DNA of 64,000 bases. Source: Pseudoxanthomonas winnipegensis (GTDB lineage Bacteria > Pseudomonadota > Gammaproteobacteria > Xanthomonadales > Xanthomonadaceae). Every line of letters starts with the position of its first letter. Within the stretch, counting starts at the first letter, position 1. This document shows positions 36,383 to 47,060 of this stretch, piece after piece. Below the pieces are notes generated by a model. It did not search any database. It saw only the letters and a program-made list of their open reading frames with translations, and was not told where the DNA came from. Location: assembly GCF_004283755.1 (NCBI RefSeq), contig NZ_SHMH01000001.1, forward strand, positions 62,001 through 126,000, written 5' to 3'. The position numbers and the translations under genes were made by a program.

Positions 36383-38689
36383 ATGTCACTTTCGATTCCC
36401 ACGCCGCGCCGCAGCGCCCTGGCGCTCGCCCTGCTCTGTTCCATCTCCGGCCTGGCCCAGGCCGCCGACCCGCCGGCCGACGCGGCCGAGGCGGCACCGG
36501 CCGATGCCAAGCAGCTCGATGCGGTCTCGGTGGTCGCGCGCGGCGCGACCCGCCAGGTGCAGCGCGTCAACCAGCAGGACATCGAACGCCTGCCCGCCGG
36601 CAGCAGCGCACTGAAGGCGATCGACAAGCTGCCCGGCGTGCAGTTCCAGTCGGCCGACGCCACCGGCGCCTACGAATGGTCCACCGCGATCTACCTGCAC
36701 GGCTTCGACCAGAGCCGACTGGGCTTCACCCTGGACGGCGTGCCGCTGGGCAACATGAGCTACGGCGTCACCAACGGCCTGTCCATCACCCGCGCCATCC
36801 TCTCCGAGAACATCGCCTCGGTGGAGCTGGCGCAGGGCGCCGGCGCGCTGGGCACGGCCTCCAACAGCAACCTGGGCGGCACGCTGCAGTTCTATTCGGC
36901 CGATCCGGAGACCGAGTTCGGCGGGCGCTTCTCGCAGACCGTCGGCGACCGCAACGCCAGCCGCACCTATGCGCGCCTGGACACCGGCGAGCACAACGGG
37001 CTGTCGGCCTACGTGGCCTATGCCGATTCGGACATGGACAAGTGGAAGGGCGACGGCAGCCAGCGCTACGAGCAGTTCAACGCCAAGGCGCTGTACGCCT
37101 GGGGCGAGGGCAACCGCGTGAGCCTGTTCGTGGACAAGTCGCGGCGCAAGGAACAGGACTACATGGACCTGTCGCTGACCAGCCAGAAGGTGCTGGGCTG
37201 GGACTACGACTACCTGGTGCCGGACTGGGCCACCGCCGCGCAGATGGCGCGCGCCTACCAGCGCACCGGCACCTATGCCGGCGTGGCCAACGGCTATCCG
37301 GCCTCGCTGGCCGGCCTGCCGGCCGACTACGACTGGCTCGACGCCACCTACTACTGGGGCGCCGGCCTGCGCGACGACACCCTGGTCGCGCTGGCCGGCA
37401 GCTTCGTCTTCAGTCCCGCCGTCTCGCTGGACGTGACCGGCTACTACCACGGCGACCGTGGCGAGGGGCAATGGGTCACGCCCTACGTGCCGACCTCGGC
37501 CAGCGTGCCGCTGTCCATGCGCACCACCGACTACGGCCTGGACCGCTTCGGCGGCACCGCCGCGCTGAAGTTCAACATCGGCATCAACGAGATCGAGCTG
37601 GGCGGCTGGGCCGAGAACGCGCAGAACACCCAGGAGCGTAATTACTTCCAGCTGGGTGGGCCGTTCACCTCCATGTTCAACTTCTACGAGGCCGGCGACC
37701 CGTTCTACCGCCAGTTCCTGCAGAAGTACCAGATCCGCACGCGCATGGCCTATGCGCAGGACACGCTGCGCCTGCTCGACGACCGGCTGAGCCTCAACTT
37801 CGGCGCCAAGGCGGTGAGCACGCAGATCCAGGCGCGCTCGCTGGTGCCCAGCAGCAGCTATGCGCAGGGCACGATCAAGGCCGACGACCACTTCCTGCCG
37901 CAGGTCGGCGTCAGCTACAAGCTCGACGAGGCGCAGGACGTCTACGCCTCCTACAGCAAGAACATCGCCGCCTTCGGCTACAGCCCCTTCGCCACCAACC
38001 AGGCCACGTTCAACCAGCTCAAGAACACCCTGGACCCGGAGCAGTCGCAGACCGTGCAGGCCGGCTGGCGCACCCACGGCGAGCGCTACGAGGCCTCGGT
38101 CGGCGCGTACTACACGCGCTTCTCCAACCGCCTGCTGACCATCTCCCCGTGCAGCGCCATCCAGACCTGCTCGGCGATCCTGAGCAACGTCGGCGAGGTG
38201 GACAGCAGCGGCGCCGACCTGGCCCTGGTGTGGAAGCCGATCGACGGGCTGAGCTGGCTCAACACCCTGTCCTGGAACCGCTCCAAGTACCAGGACGACT
38301 ACCTCAACAACGGCGTGGTGGCGACCAAGGGCAAGCAGGTCGTCGGCCTGCCGGAATGGATGTTCTCCTCCAGCCTGTCCTGGCGGCAGGACGGCTGGCA
38401 CGCCTCGATCGACGGCAAGTACACCGACAAGCGCTACCTCACCTACCTCAACGACTCCAGCGTGCCCAGCTACTGGCTGTTCAACGCCGGCGGCGGCTAC
38501 GACTTCGGCCGGGTCGGCGCGCTCTCCAGCCTGGACGTCTCGGTCAACGTGACCAACCTGGCCGACAAGCGCTACTTCGCCACCACTGGCACCAATGGCT
38601 ACGTCGCCTCCGATCCGGACGGCTACAACCAGACCCTGATGGCCGGCGCCCCGCGCCAGGTGTTCTTCACGGTCGACGCGCGCTTCTGA
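36383..38689 (+). CDS. TonB-dependent receptor, possibly phosphate-starvation induced
   Basis: 768 residues. Seen: signal peptide ([19 protein letters not shown]), TonB-box-like VSVVARG, plug ([54 protein letters not shown]), a large barrel, two cysteines close together ([13 protein letters not shown]), and terminal VFFTVDARF. Role: energised import of a bulky ligand through the outer membrane. The ligand is not visible. Divergence from an exported phospholipase C and a Pho-box-like repeat in the promoter suggest an organophosphate compound. It could equally be an iron or phytate-linked receptor. A 14-bp hairpin follows 18 bases after the stop. Confidence 0.85.
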   Translation: MSLSIPTPRRSALALALLCSISGLAQAADPPADAAEAAPADAKQLDAVSVVARGATRQVQRVNQQDIERLPAGSSALKAIDKLPGVQFQSADATGAYEWSTAIYLHGFDQSRLGFTLDGVPLGNMSYGVTNGLSITRAILSENIASVELAQGAGALGTASNSNLGGTLQFYSADPETEFGGRFSQTVGDRNASRTYARLDTGEHNGLSAYVAYADSDMDKWKGDGSQRYEQFNAKALYAWGEGNRVSLFVDKSRRKEQDYMDLSLTSQKVLGWDYDYLVPDWATAAQMARAYQRTGTYAGVANGYPASLAGLPADYDWLDATYYWGAGLRDDTLVALAGSFVFSPAVSLDVTGYYHGDRGEGQWVTPYVPTSASVPLSMRTTDYGLDRFGGTAALKFNIGINEIELGGWAENAQNTQERNYFQLGGPFTSMFNFYEAGDPFYRQFLQKYQIRTRMAYAQDTLRLLDDRLSLNFGAKAVSTQIQARSLVPSSSYAQGTIKADDHFLPQVGVSYKLDEAQDVYASYSKNIAAFGYSPFATNQATFNQLKNTLDPEQSQTVQAGWRTHGERYEASVGAYYTRFSNRLLTISPCSAIQTCSAILSNVGEVDSSGADLALVWKPIDGLSWLNTLSWNRSKYQDDYLNNGVVATKGKQVVGLPEWMFSSSLSWRQDGWHASIDGKYTDKRYLTYLNDSSVPSYWLFNAGGGYDFGRVGALSSLDVSVNVTNLADKRYFATTGTNGYVASDPDGYNQTLMAGAPRQVFFTVDARF

Positions 38690-38707
38690 TCGCGCAAGCG
38701 GGGACAG

Positions 38708-38742
38708 CGGCCCGGCGTGGATGAAAGGTCCACGCCGGGCCG
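38708..38742 (+). terminator. Long hairpin after the TonB receptor gene
   Basis: CGGCCCGGCGTGGA (38708-38721) and TCCACGCCGGGCCG (38729-38742) form a perfect 14-bp stem with a 7-base loop. No T-run follows; instead the tdh -10 box begins five bases later. It may end receptor transcription or act on the tdh promoter. Confidence 0.6.
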
Positions 38743-38747
38743 CGGCT

Positions 38748-38753
38748 TATAAT
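38748..38753 (+). promoter_or_regulatory. tdh promoter -10 box TATAAT
   Basis: A perfect TATAAT 33 bases before the tdh ATG, in otherwise GC-rich sequence. No good -35 hexamer is visible 17 bases upstream, where the preceding hairpin lies. Confidence 0.65.
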
Positions 38754-38786
38754 TGGTCTCCTCTTTGTCTTCGGTTGCAACGCACC

Positions 38787-39821
38787 ATGGCGGACACGAT
38801 GAAAGCGCTGGTCAAGCGCGAGGCGGGCAAGGGCATCTGGATGGAACAGGTCGCCAAGCCCGTGCCCGGCCCCAACGAGGTGCTGGTCAAGCTGGAGAAG
38901 ACCGCCATCTGCGGCACCGACCTGCACATCTACCTGTGGGACGAGTGGAGCCAGCGCACCATCAAGCCGGGCCTGACCATCGGCCATGAGTTCGTCGGCC
39001 GCATCGCGCAGCTGGGCTCGGCGGTGACCGGCTACCAGGTCGGCCAGCGCGTCTCGGCCGAGGGCCACATCGTCTGCGGGCATTGCCGCAACTGCCGCGG
39101 CGGACGTCCGCACCTGTGCCCCAACACGGTCGGCATCGGCGTCAACGTCAACGGCGCCTTCGCCGAGTACATGGTGATGCCGGCCTCCAACCTGTGGCCG
39201 ATCCCCGACCAGATCCCCTCCGAGCTGGCGGCGTTCTTCGACCCCTACGGCAACGCGGCGCACTGCGCGCTGGAGTTCGGCGTGATCGGCGAGGACGTGC
39301 TGATCACCGGCGCCGGCCCGATCGGCATCATCGCCGCCGGCATCTGCAAGCACATCGGCGCGCGCAACGTGGTGGTCACCGACGTCAACGACTTCCGCCT
39401 GAAGCTGGCCGCCGACATGGGCGCCACGCGCGTGGTCAACGTCGCCAACACCTCGCTCAAGGACGTGATGGCCGACCTGCACATGGAAGGCTTCGACGTC
39501 GGCCTGGAGATGAGCGGCAACCCGCGCGCGTTTAACGACATGCTCGACTGCATGTACCACGGCGGCAAGATCGCCATGCTCGGCATCATGCCGCGCGGCG
39601 CCGGCGCGGACTGGGACAAGATCATCTTCAAGGGTCTGACCGTGCAGGGCATCTACGGCCGCAAGATGTACGAGACCTGGTACAAGATGACCCAGCTGGT
39701 GCTGAGCGGCTTCCCGCTGGGCAAGGTGCTGACTCATCAGCTGCCGATCGACGACTTCCAGAAGGGCTTCGACCTGATGGAGGAAGGCAAGGCCGGCAAG
39801 GTCGTGCTGAGCTGGAACTGA
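38787..39821 (+). CDS. tdh: L-threonine 3-dehydrogenase
   Basis: 344 residues. Seen: zinc medium-chain dehydrogenase motifs: [13 protein letters not shown] (catalytic zinc Cys), GHEFVGRI, structural zinc [15 protein letters not shown], and NAD-binding [12 protein letters not shown]. The HIYLWDEW wording is specific for Tdh. Role: NAD-dependent oxidation of threonine to 2-amino-3-ketobutyrate, which Kbl then cleaves to glycine and acetyl-CoA. kbl is usually adjacent but here lies at 44046, beyond the sulfate transport operon on the other strand. Own promoter (TATAAT) and a strong terminator frame the gene. Confidence 0.97.
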   Translation: MADTMKALVKREAGKGIWMEQVAKPVPGPNEVLVKLEKTAICGTDLHIYLWDEWSQRTIKPGLTIGHEFVGRIAQLGSAVTGYQVGQRVSAEGHIVCGHCRNCRGGRPHLCPNTVGIGVNVNGAFAEYMVMPASNLWPIPDQIPSELAAFFDPYGNAAHCALEFGVIGEDVLITGAGPIGIIAAGICKHIGARNVVVTDVNDFRLKLAADMGATRVVNVANTSLKDVMADLHMEGFDVGLEMSGNPRAFNDMLDCMYHGGKIAMLGIMPRGAGADWDKIIFKGLTVQGIYGRKMYETWYKMTQLVLSGFPLGKVLTHQLPIDDFQKGFDLMEEGKAGKVVLSWN

Positions 39822-39844
39822 GGTCCGTCTCGGGTCATCACGCG

Positions 39845-39869
39845 AAAGGCGCCGCAAGGCGCCTTTTTC
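39845..39869 (+). terminator. Rho-independent terminator after tdh
   Basis: AAAGGCGCC-GCAA-GGCGCCTTTTT, a perfect stem followed by the T-run; it works for tdh, and on the other strand possibly also for cysA. Confidence 0.92.
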
Positions 39870-39969
39870 GTTTCATGTCCGTTCGGTGAGGACGCACAGA
39901 GTTGGCGATCCGCTGGCCAGACAGCAGCGCTCCCTCATCCGCACGCTGCCGGCGCACCGGCAAGCCAGG

Positions 39970-41013
39970 CTAGCGCTCGGCGAAGGCGCCCCAGCGCGCC
40001 GGGACCAGGCCGACGCGCTCGCCCACCTGCACGCTTTCGGTCGCGGCCGGCAGCTCCAGCTCGAGCGGCGTGCCATCGTCGAGACGCGCATGGATGCGCT
40101 GGCGCGGCCCGCTGCGCTGCACGCTTTCCACCTGCGCCTGCCAACCGCCCTGCCCCGGCGCGACCGGCTGCAGATCCTGGGGACGCACGAACAGCGCCAC
40201 CGCACCGTCGGCCAGCGCATCGCCTTGTGGCGCAGCCAGCTCCAGACCGCCGACGCGCAGCACCTCGCCGGCCTTGTGGCCGGATAGGCGGTTGGCCTCG
40301 CCGACGAAGCCGTAGACGAAGGCCGACGCGGGCTGGTCGTAGACCTGCGCCGGCGTGCCGATTTGTTCGATGCGTCCCTTGTTGAGGATGGCCACGCGGT
40401 CGGCCAGCTCCAGCGCCTCTTCCTGGTCGTGGGTGACGAACACGGTGGTCACCCCGGTCGCCTCGTGCACCTGGCGCAGCCAGCGGCGCAGGTCGCGGCG
40501 CACCTTGGCATCGAGCGCGCCGAAGGGCTCGTCCAGCAGCAGCATCTTCGGCTCGATCGCAAGCGCACGCGCCAATGCCACGCGCTGGCGCTGACCGCCG
40601 GAGAGCTGGGTGGGATAGCGCGCGCCCAGGCCCTCGAGCTGCACCAGCGAGAGCAGCTCGCGCACGCGCTCGGCGATCCGGGCCTTCGGCCAGCGCGCGC
40701 GGCCACGGCGGACCTTGAGGCCGAAGGCGATGTTCTCCTCCACCCGCATGTGCTTGAACAGCGCGTAGTGCTGAAACACCACGCCCACCTGGCGCTGCTG
40801 CACCGGCAGCACCGAGGCATCCTGGCCGTCGAACAGCACGCGCCCCTCGTCGGCATGCTCCAGCCCGGCGATCACCCGCAGCAGCGTGGTCTTGCCTGAC
40901 CCGGACGGGCCCAGCAGCGCCAGCAGCTCGCCCGGACGGATGTCCAGATCGATCGCGTCCAGCGCGGCGAAGGCGCCGAAGCGCTTGGAGAGGTGTTCGA
41001 CCGTGATGCCCAT
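39970..41013 (-). CDS. cysA: Sulfate/thiosulfate ABC transporter ATP-binding protein
   Basis: 347 residues from [13 protein letters not shown]. Seen: Walker [13 protein letters not shown]-loop [14 protein letters not shown] signature [15 protein letters not shown], Walker [15 protein letters not shown]-loop [10 protein letters not shown]; then a C-terminal TOBE-like regulatory region of about 110 residues. Role: powers uptake of sulfate or thiosulfate with CysT and CysW. It is the last gene of the minus-strand operon sbp-cysT-cysW-cysA, 20 bases after cys[30 protein letters not shown] is typical of CysA. Confidence 0.95.
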   Translation of the reverse strand: MGITVEHLSKRFGAFAALDAIDLDIRPGELLALLGPSGSGKTTLLRVIAGLEHADEGRVLFDGQDASVLPVQQRQVGVVFQHYALFKHMRVEENIAFGLKVRRGRARWPKARIAERVRELLSLVQLEGLGARYPTQLSGGQRQRVALARALAIEPKMLLLDEPFGALDAKVRRDLRRWLRQVHEATGVTTVFVTHDQEEALELADRVAILNKGRIEQIGTPAQVYDQPASAFVYGFVGEANRLSGHKAGEVLRVGGLELAAPQGDALADGAVALFVRPQDLQPVAPGQGGWQAQVESVQRSGPRQRIHARLDDGTPLELELPAATESVQVGERVGLVPARWGAFAER

Positions 41014-41033
41014 GGGTTGTTGCGGACCTTGAA

Positions 41034-41951
41034 TCAGTGTCGGTGTCTGGCCGCCAGCGCCTCGCCGTGGCGCCACTCCAGCCAGGACTTGAGCGCCAGG
41101 GTGACCAGCGCGCTCAGCGCCAGCAGGGAGGCGGCGGCGAAGGCCGCGCTGTAGGCGTACTCGTTGTAGAGGATTTCCACGTGCAGCGGCAAGGTGTTGG
41201 TGCGCCCGCGGATGTGCCCGGACACCACCGAGACCGCGCCGAACTCGCCCATCGACCTGGCCGCGCAAAGCAGCACGCCGTACAGCAGCGCCCAACGGAT
41301 GTTGGGCAGCGTCACGCGCCAGAAGGTCTGCCAGCCGCTGGCCCCCAGGCTGAGCGCGGCCAGCTCCTCGTCGCTGCCCTGCTGCTCCATCAGCGGCATC
41401 AGCTCGCGGGCGATGAAGGGGAAGGTGACGAAGGTCGTGGCCAGCACGATGCCCGGCAGCGCGAACACGATCTTCGGCAGCTGGATCAGCGTGTCCCCCA
41501 ACAGCGGCAGATGCACGCGCCAGCCCTCGTCGATCAGCGGCCAGGCCCAACCCTGGCGGCCGAAGATCAGCATGAAGACCAGGCCGGCCACCACCGGCGA
41601 GACGGCGAACGGCAGGTCGATCAGGCTGACCAGGATGCGCTTGCCGGGGAAGCGGTGCTTGCTCACCGCCCAGGCCGCGGCGATGCCGAAGATCAGGTTC
41701 AGCGGCACCACGATCGCGGTCACCACCAGGGTCAGCCTGATCGCCGCCAGCGCGTCGCGGTCGGTGATCGCCTTGAGGAAGGTCGGCAGGCCGCTGCGCA
41801 GCGCCTCGGTGAACACCAGCACCAGCGGCAACAGCAGGAAGGACAGCAGGAACAGCAGCGCCAGCCCCACCAGCGTCCATTTCATCCACGCAGGCTCGGT
41901 CGTCGGCGCGCGCAGCGCGCGCCGTGGCACGGGCACGGACACGGCGGCCAT
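41034..41951 (-). CDS. cysW: Sulfate ABC transporter permease CysW
   Basis: 305 residues from [11 protein letters not shown]. Seen: six hydrophobic helices and the permease EAA loop ([32 protein letters not shown]), with [34 protein letters not shown], the CysW-specific run. Role: forms the inner-membrane channel together with CysT. The ATG shares one base with the cysT stop (TGATG), so translation is coupled. Confidence 0.95.
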   Translation of the reverse strand: MAAVSVPVPRRALRAPTTEPAWMKWTLVGLALLFLLSFLLLPLVLVFTEALRSGLPTFLKAITDRDALAAIRLTLVVTAIVVPLNLIFGIAAAWAVSKHRFPGKRILVSLIDLPFAVSPVVAGLVFMLIFGRQGWAWPLIDEGWRVHLPLLGDTLIQLPKIVFALPGIVLATTFVTFPFIARELMPLMEQQGSDEELAALSLGASGWQTFWRVTLPNIRWALLYGVLLCAARSMGEFGAVSVVSGHIRGRTNTLPLHVEILYNEYAYSAAFAAASLLALSALVTLALKSWLEWRHGEALAARHRH

Positions 41952-42811
41952 CAGGCGGGCACCTTCAGGCCGCGCCGCGCCAGCCGCGCCTGCAGCGTGT
42001 TGATCACCAGCAGCAGGACGAAGGACAGCAGCAGCATCGCCGCGGCGATCGCGGTAGCGCCGGCGTAATCGAACTCCTCCAGCTTGATGGTGATCAGCAG
42101 CGGCGCGATCTCGGACACGCCCGGCAGGTTGCCGGCGATGAAGATCACCGAGCCGTATTCGCCCACCCCGCGCGCGAATGCCAGCGCGAAGCCCGACAGC
42201 ACCGCCGGCCACACCGTGGGCAGCACCACCTGGGCGACCGTGCGCAGGCGCCCGGCGCCGAGGCTGGCGGCGGCCTCCTCCAGTTCGGATTCCACCTCGG
42301 CCAGGACCGGCTCGACCACGCGCACCACGAACGGCAGGCCGATGAACACCAGCGCCACCGTGATGCCCAGCGGGGTGTAGGCGACCTTGAGTCCGCCGGC
42401 CTCCAGCCAGCGGCCGAGCCAGCCGGTCGGGCCATAGAGCTGGGTCAGCGCGATGCCGGCCACCGCCGTGGGCAGCGCGAACGGCAGATCCACCACCGCA
42501 TCGAACAGACGCTTGCCCGGAAAGTCGTAGCGCACGAACACCCACGCCACCAGCGTGCCGGCCACCGCGTTGAATGCCGCCGCCGCCAGCGCGGTGGAAA
42601 AGCTCACCCGCAGCGCGGCCAGCACGCGCGGGTCGGTCCAGACCGCCCACAGTCCGTGCCAGCCCAGGCCGGCCGACTTGATGAACACCCCCGCCAGCGG
42701 CAGCAGCACGATCAGCCCGAGCCACAGCAAGGTGGTGCCCAGGCTGAGGCCGAAGCCGGGAATCACCCGCCTTCGGCGCGCGCGCCCTGCTGCAGGAATC
42801 GCAACGCTCAA
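41951..42811 (-). CDS. cysT: Sulfate ABC transporter permease CysT (CysU)
   Basis: 286 residues. Seen: six helices; [56 protein letters not shown] loop [32 protein letters not shown]; and [26 protein letters not shown], all as in CysT/CysU. It starts in a 4-base overlap (ATGA) with the sbp stop and ends overlapping cysW by one base. Confidence 0.95.
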   Translation of the reverse strand: MSVAIPAAGRARRRRVIPGFGLSLGTTLLWLGLIVLLPLAGVFIKSAGLGWHGLWAVWTDPRVLAALRVSFSTALAAAAFNAVAGTLVAWVFVRYDFPGKRLFDAVVDLPFALPTAVAGIALTQLYGPTGWLGRWLEAGGLKVAYTPLGITVALVFIGLPFVVRVVEPVLAEVESELEEAAASLGAGRLRTVAQVVLPTVWPAVLSGFALAFARGVGEYGSVIFIAGNLPGVSEIAPLLITIKLEEFDYAGATAIAAAMLLLSFVLLLVINTLQARLARRGLKVPA

Positions 42812-43848
42812 GGCCGCTTCTTTCCCGCCAGCATCTTGTCGAACTCACCGCCGTCGGCGAAGTGCTTGGCCTGCGCCTTGGCCCAGCCACCGAACACCTG
42901 GTCCACCGTCACCAGCTGCACCTTGGGGAAGCGCGCGATGTCGGCCGCGTCGGCGAACTCGGGATGGCGCGGGCGGTAGAAGTTGTGCGCGATGATCTTC
43001 TGCGCTTGCGGCGTGTACAGGAACTCCAGGAAGCCCTGCGCCTCGGCGCGCGTGCCGTGCTTGTCCACGTTCTTGTCCACCAGCGCCACCGGCGGCTCGG
43101 CCAGGATCGACAGCTTGGGCACGACGATGTCGAACTTGTCCTTGCCCAGTTCTTCCTGCGACAGGAAGGCCTCGTTCTCCCAGGCCAGCAGCACATCGCC
43201 GATGCCGCGCTGGACGAAGGTGGTGGTCGCCCCGCGCGCGCCGGTGTCCAGCACCGGCACGTTGTTGTACAGCGCGGTCACCATGCGCCGGGTCTTGGCC
43301 TCGTCGCCCTTGAAGATGTGCAGGCCATAGGCCCAGGCGGCCAGATAGTTCCAGCGCGCGCCGCCGGAGGTCTTGGGATTGGGCGTGATCACCTGCACGC
43401 CAGGCTTGAGCAGGTCGGGCCAGTCCTTGATCTGCTTCGGATTGCCCTTGCGCACCAAGAAGACGATGGTCGAGGTGTAGGGCGCGCTGTTGTCCGGCAG
43501 GCGCTTCTGCCAGTCGGTCGGCAGCAGCTTGGCCTGGCTGGCGATCGAGTCGATGTCGTAGGCCAGCGCCAGGGTGACCACGTCGGCCTCCAGGCCATCG
43601 ATCACCGCACGCGCCTGCTTGCCCGAGCCGCCGTGCGAGCTTTCAACGCTGACCGATTCGCCGTGCTTGGCCTTCCAGTCCTGGCTGAAGGCGTCGGACA
43701 GGGCGCGGTAGAGCTCGCGCGTGGGGTCGTAGGACACGTTGAGCAGCTGCTTCTGCTGGGCCATGGCCGCTGCGGCCACGGTCAGCAGGCACGAGGCCAT
43801 GACCAGCGCGAACAGGCGAGTCAGGCGGCGGGTGCGGGCGAGGGTCAT
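42808..43848 (-). CDS. sbp: Periplasmic sulfate-binding protein
   Basis: 346 residues. Seen: signal peptide ([22 protein letters not shown]), then [73 protein letters not shown], and [12 protein letters not shown], all Sbp/CysP signatures. Role: captures sulfate in the periplasm for CysTWA. First gene of the operon; AAGGAAAT Shine-Dalgarno about ten bases before the ATG. The 197-base divergent region with kbl is expected to carry CysB control, but I cannot point to a convincing site. Confidence 0.95.
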   Translation of the reverse strand: MTLARTRRLTRLFALVMASCLLTVAAAAMAQQKQLLNVSYDPTRELYRALSDAFSQDWKAKHGESVSVESSHGGSGKQARAVIDGLEADVVTLALAYDIDSIASQAKLLPTDWQKRLPDNSAPYTSTIVFLVRKGNPKQIKDWPDLLKPGVQVITPNPKTSGGARWNYLAAWAYGLHIFKGDEAKTRRMVTALYNNVPVLDTGARGATTTFVQRGIGDVLLAWENEAFLSQEELGKDKFDIVVPKLSILAEPPVALVDKNVDKHGTRAEAQGFLEFLYTPQAQKIIAHNFYRPRHPEFADAADIARFPKVQLVTVDQVFGGWAKAQAKHFADGGEFDKMLAGKKRP

Positions 43849-44005
43849 GGCGGATTTCCTTGCGTAATGGACAGCGAGCGGGGCTGCATTCAGGAATGCT
43901 TATGCTGCCCAGGCATGAATGTGCCACGAAATAATGAAAGCGCGCGTGCTTATCGCCAACGGGAATCAGGCTGAACCCGCGAACCGGCCTCTGCGGGGCG
44001 GCGCG

Positions 44006-44011
44006 TAAAAT
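44006..44011 (+). promoter_or_regulatory. kbl promoter -10 box TAAAAT
   Basis: TAAAAT ends 34 bases before the kbl ATG, nearly the same spacing as TATAAT at tdh. It supports separate transcription of kbl. Confidence 0.45.
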
Positions 44012-44045
44012 GCGCCCTTCCGTTCCCGTTCCCAGGCCCGCTGCG

Positions 44046-45254
44046 ATGACCGATGCCCTCCCCGCCCTGACCCACCGCTACGCCGAGGAGCTGGACGGCA
44101 TCCGCGAGGCCGGGCTGTTCAAGTCCGAGCGCATCATCACCGGCCCGCAGTCGGCGCAGATCACTCTGGCCGACGGGCGCCAGGTGCTGAACTTCTGCGC
44201 CAACAACTACCTGGGCCTGGCCGACCACCCGGACATCATCGCCGCGGCCAAGCAGGCGCTGGACACGCACGGCTTCGGCATGGCCTCGGTGCGCTTCATC
44301 TGCGGCACCCAGGATCTGCACAAGCAGCTCGAGCAGACCATCGCGCGCTTCTTCGGCAAGCAGGACACCATCCTGTACGCGGCCTGCTTCGACGCCAACG
44401 GCGGCCTGTTCGAACCGCTGCTGGGCGAGGACGACGCGATCATCTCCGACGCGCTCAATCACGCCTCGATCATCGACGGCGTGCGCCTGTGCAAGGCCAA
44501 GCGCTTCCGCTACGCCAACTGCGACATGGCCGACCTGGAGGCGCAGCTGCAGGCGGCCGACGCCGCCGGCTGCCGGACCAAGCTGATCACCACCGATGGC
44601 GTGTTCTCGATGGACGGCTTCATCGCCCCGCTCGACGAGATCACCGCCCTGGCCGCCAAGTACGGCGCGCTGGTCCATATCGACGAATGCCACGCCACCG
44701 GCTTCCTGGGCCAGACCGGGCGCGGCTCGGCCGAGGTCAAGGGCGTGCTGGACAGGATCGACATCATCACCGGCACGCTGGGTAAGGCGATGGGCGGCGC
44801 GCTGGGCGGCTTCACCACCGCCAGCGCCGAGGTGGTCGAACTGCTGCGCCAGCGCTCGCGTCCCTACCTGTTCTCCAATTCGCTGCCGCCGCACGTGGTG
44901 GCCGCCGGGATCAAGGCCTTCGACATGCTCGACGCCGCCGGCGACCTGCGCACGCAACTGCGCGACAACACCGCCTATTTCCGCGAGCGGATGACCGCCG
45001 CCGGCTTCGACCTCAAGCCCGGCGTGCACCCGATCAGCCCGGTGATGCTCTACGACGCGCCGCTGGCGCAGCGTTTCGCCGAGCGCCTGCTGGAAGAAGG
45101 CATCTACGCGATCGGCTTCTTCTTCCCGGTGGTGCCCAAGGGCCAGGCCCGCATCCGCACCCAGATCAGCGCGGCGCACACCCGCGCGCACCTGGACCAG
45201 GCCATCGACGCCTTCATCCGCATCGGCCACGAGCTGGGCGTGCTGAAGGGCTGA
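44046..45254 (+). CDS. kbl: 2-amino-3-ketobutyrate coenzyme A ligase
   Basis: 402 residues from [16 protein letters not shown]. Seen: alpha-oxoamine synthase fold: [68 protein letters not shown], and the PLP lysine in [17 protein letters not shown]. Role: splits 2-amino-3-ketobutyrate with CoA to glycine and acetyl-CoA, the step after Tdh. The gene is 4.2 kb from tdh, in the same direction, with the sulfate operon in between on the other strand. Its own -10 box is visible. Confidence 0.97.
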   Translation: MTDALPALTHRYAEELDGIREAGLFKSERIITGPQSAQITLADGRQVLNFCANNYLGLADHPDIIAAAKQALDTHGFGMASVRFICGTQDLHKQLEQTIARFFGKQDTILYAACFDANGGLFEPLLGEDDAIISDALNHASIIDGVRLCKAKRFRYANCDMADLEAQLQAADAAGCRTKLITTDGVFSMDGFIAPLDEITALAAKYGALVHIDECHATGFLGQTGRGSAEVKGVLDRIDIITGTLGKAMGGALGGFTTASAEVVELLRQRSRPYLFSNSLPPHVVAAGIKAFDMLDAAGDLRTQLRDNTAYFRERMTAAGFDLKPGVHPISPVMLYDAPLAQRFAERLLEEGIYAIGFFFPVVPKGQARIRTQISAAHTRAHLDQAIDAFIRIGHELGVLKG

Positions 45255-45272
45255 TTCGTTTACCGCTGGCCG

Positions 45273-45292
45273 GGGCCAAACGGCCTTGGCCC
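45273..45292 (+). terminator. Stem-loop after kbl
   Basis: GGGCCAA/TTGGCCC (45273-45279, 45286-45292) with a 6-base loop, 18 bases after the kbl stop. No T-run follows, so it is a weak terminator candidate. It is the only structure seen in the 141-base gap before the pseudouridine synthase stop. Confidence 0.4.
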
Positions 45293-45395
45293 GGGCCATT
45301 GGTTGAAGGTTCCATCGGCGCAGAGGTAAAGCGCCGGGCGCGGATGGCGGCCACAAGCGCCGCCCGCGCTGGAATCCATCTAAGCCCGGATCAGG

Positions 45396-46184
45396 TCAGG
45401 GCGCGACCTTCTTTCCGGGCGGGGCCACGTCGGAAGGCGGCGCCAGCGCGCTCACCTCCTGCGGCGTCAGTTCACGCCACGCGCCCTTGGCTAATGCGCC
45501 TAGCGGCAGCTCGCCAATCGCCACACGCACAAGGCGCAGCGTGGACAGGCCGAACGCCTCGAGCAGCCGCCGGATCTGGCGGTTGCGCCCCTCGTCCAGC
45601 GTGATCTCCAGCCAGGCATTGCGCCCGCCGCTGCGCAGCAGCTGCGCGCGGGCGGCACGCAGGTGTTCGCCCTCGACCGACGCGCCCTGCTCCAGCCGCG
45701 CCAGCAGCGCGGTATCTGGAATCGCATCGATCTGCACGTGATAGGTCTTGCTCGGCCCCGTCGACGGGTCGGTGATCGCCGCCGCCCACACAGGATCGTT
45801 GCTCAGCAGCAGCAGGCCTTCGCTGGCCTTGTCCAGCCGTCCCACCGGCGCCAGCCATGGCAGACCGGCGCCGTCCAGGCAGCGATAGACCGTGTCGCGC
45901 CCCTGTTCGTCGCGCGCCGTGGTGACCAGGCCGCGCGGCTTGTTGAGCATCAGATAGCGGCGTTCGGCGCTCGCTTCCGCGTCCGCCTGGCCATCGATCT
46001 CGATCCGCGAACGGCCGGCGACGGTGGGGAACTCCGGATCGCGCACCACGCGGCCGTCCACCCGCACCCGTCCCGCCGCGATCCAGCGCGTCGCCTCGGT
46101 GCGCGAGCACAGGCCCAGCTTGGACAGCGCGCGCGCCAACCCGTGCCGCGGCGCATCGTCGCGAACCGGCTTGTGCGTCGCCAT
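45396..46184 (-). CDS. RsuA/RluB/RluE-family pseudouridine synthase
   Basis: 262 residues. Seen: S4 domain (LARALSKLGLCSRTEATRWIAAGRVRVDGRVV, about 15-50), then LMLNKPRGLVTTARDEQGRDTVYRCL, catalytic motif VGRLDKASEGLLLLSNDP, and the closing LDEGRNRQIRRLLEAFGLSTLRLVRVAIGELPLG. Role: isomerises a specific uridine of ribosomal RNA; whether 16S or 23S cannot be told. It is a second member of the family in the window beside the RluF-like gene at 1-512. The C-terminal tail (APPSDVAPPGKKVAP) is unstructured. Confidence 0.88.
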   Translation of the reverse strand: MATHKPVRDDAPRHGLARALSKLGLCSRTEATRWIAAGRVRVDGRVVRDPEFPTVAGRSRIEIDGQADAEASAERRYLMLNKPRGLVTTARDEQGRDTVYRCLDGAGLPWLAPVGRLDKASEGLLLLSNDPVWAAAITDPSTGPSKTYHVQIDAIPDTALLARLEQGASVEGEHLRAARAQLLRSGGRNAWLEITLDEGRNRQIRRLLEAFGLSTLRLVRVAIGELPLGALAKGAWRELTPQEVSALAPPSDVAPPGKKVAP

Positions 46185-46232
46185 CGGAATGCGCCCCTGT
46201 ATGCCGTCGCCGCGTGGGCCGACGGCGCGGAC

Positions 46233-46757
46233 TTACTGCTTGTCGGCGGCCGGCACTGCCGCGGCGGGCGCGGCGGCCGGGGTCGCGACCACTTCGCCCG
46301 GCGGTACGGCGACCGCAGCGGCCGGCTTGGCCTTGACCACGCGCACGCCGCGCGACTTCATCCAGGCATCGAACTCGTCGGCCGTCATGCGCTTGCCGTT
46401 CTGGTTCATGTCGAAGCGCCAGGGCGTGTTGTCGTACTGGGTCTTGGGCTGGTAGGCGGCCGGATCGTTGGCCTTCACCGCCGGCGTGGCCATGGCCAGC
46501 TCGCGGCAGCCGTCGACCTTCATCCGCAGCAGCACGCGATCGACCGACTGCGCATCGTTGTAGGACTGCGCCAGCACGCCGCTGGGCGCGCCCAGGCTGG
46601 TGGTGTTGGCGAACAGCTCCACGGCCACCGGCGAGAGCACGGTCGTGCGCTGCGGCAGCGGTTGCGGCACCACGCCGTTACAGTCCTGCGCCGCTTCGGC
46701 GTGTGCGAACGGAGCAACGGCGAGCAGGGAAACGACCGCAACGAGGGATGCGCGCAT
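46233..46757 (-). CDS. Secreted protein with one EF-hand-like loop, unknown function
   Basis: 174 residues from MRASLVAVVSLLAVAPFAHAEA. Seen: signal peptide of about 20 residues, a compact domain of about 110 residues with two cysteines (QDCNGVV, VDGCREL), an EF-hand-like segment DMNQNGKRMTADEFDAWM, and an Ala/Pro/Val-rich tail. The loop has Asp-x-Asn-x-Asn-Gly spacing of a calcium site, with acidic residues at its end. I do not recognise the family; it is periplasmic or secreted. Start chosen for the signal peptide; the in-frame Met at 46817 would add an unlikely N-terminus. 48 bases downstream of it lies the pseudouridine synthase. Confidence 0.75.
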   Translation of the reverse strand: MRASLVAVVSLLAVAPFAHAEAAQDCNGVVPQPLPQRTTVLSPVAVELFANTTSLGAPSGVLAQSYNDAQSVDRVLLRMKVDGCRELAMATPAVKANDPAAYQPKTQYDNTPWRFDMNQNGKRMTADEFDAWMKSRGVRVVKAKPAAAVAVPPGEVVATPAAAPAAAVPAADKQ

Positions 46758-47060
46758 AGGGAGTTCGCAAGGAGAAAAAGAGGGTTGCGGGAGTTTAGGC
46801 AGGCGGCGCGCAGACAATCAACCGTTACACGATGTTTTCCATGCAAATCACTGAAAGAAAAGACTGAATACGGTGCACGGAGCTCCGCGCGCGACAGAGG
46901 ATTCTTCGCCGAAGCTTAGAACCGCCAATCCGTCGGTGAAGCGCGTGCGGGCCAGTGAGCTCATCTCGTCCGGCAGCCCCGCCACGGCCAGGCGCGGCTC
47001 CACGGCTGGGCGACTCCTCCATGGCCAATGTCCGGCTGGGAAAGGCCTGATCGCGCCGCA
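46758..47060. other. Gene-free stretch upstream of repeat locus 3
   Basis: Both strands carry only short frames without credible starts or domains. The part 46900-47060 reads like repeat debris (GGCAGCCCCGCCACGGCCAG and following) continuous with the palindromic repeat after it. I see no gene, and no clear promoter for the secreted-protein gene. Confidence 0.5.
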
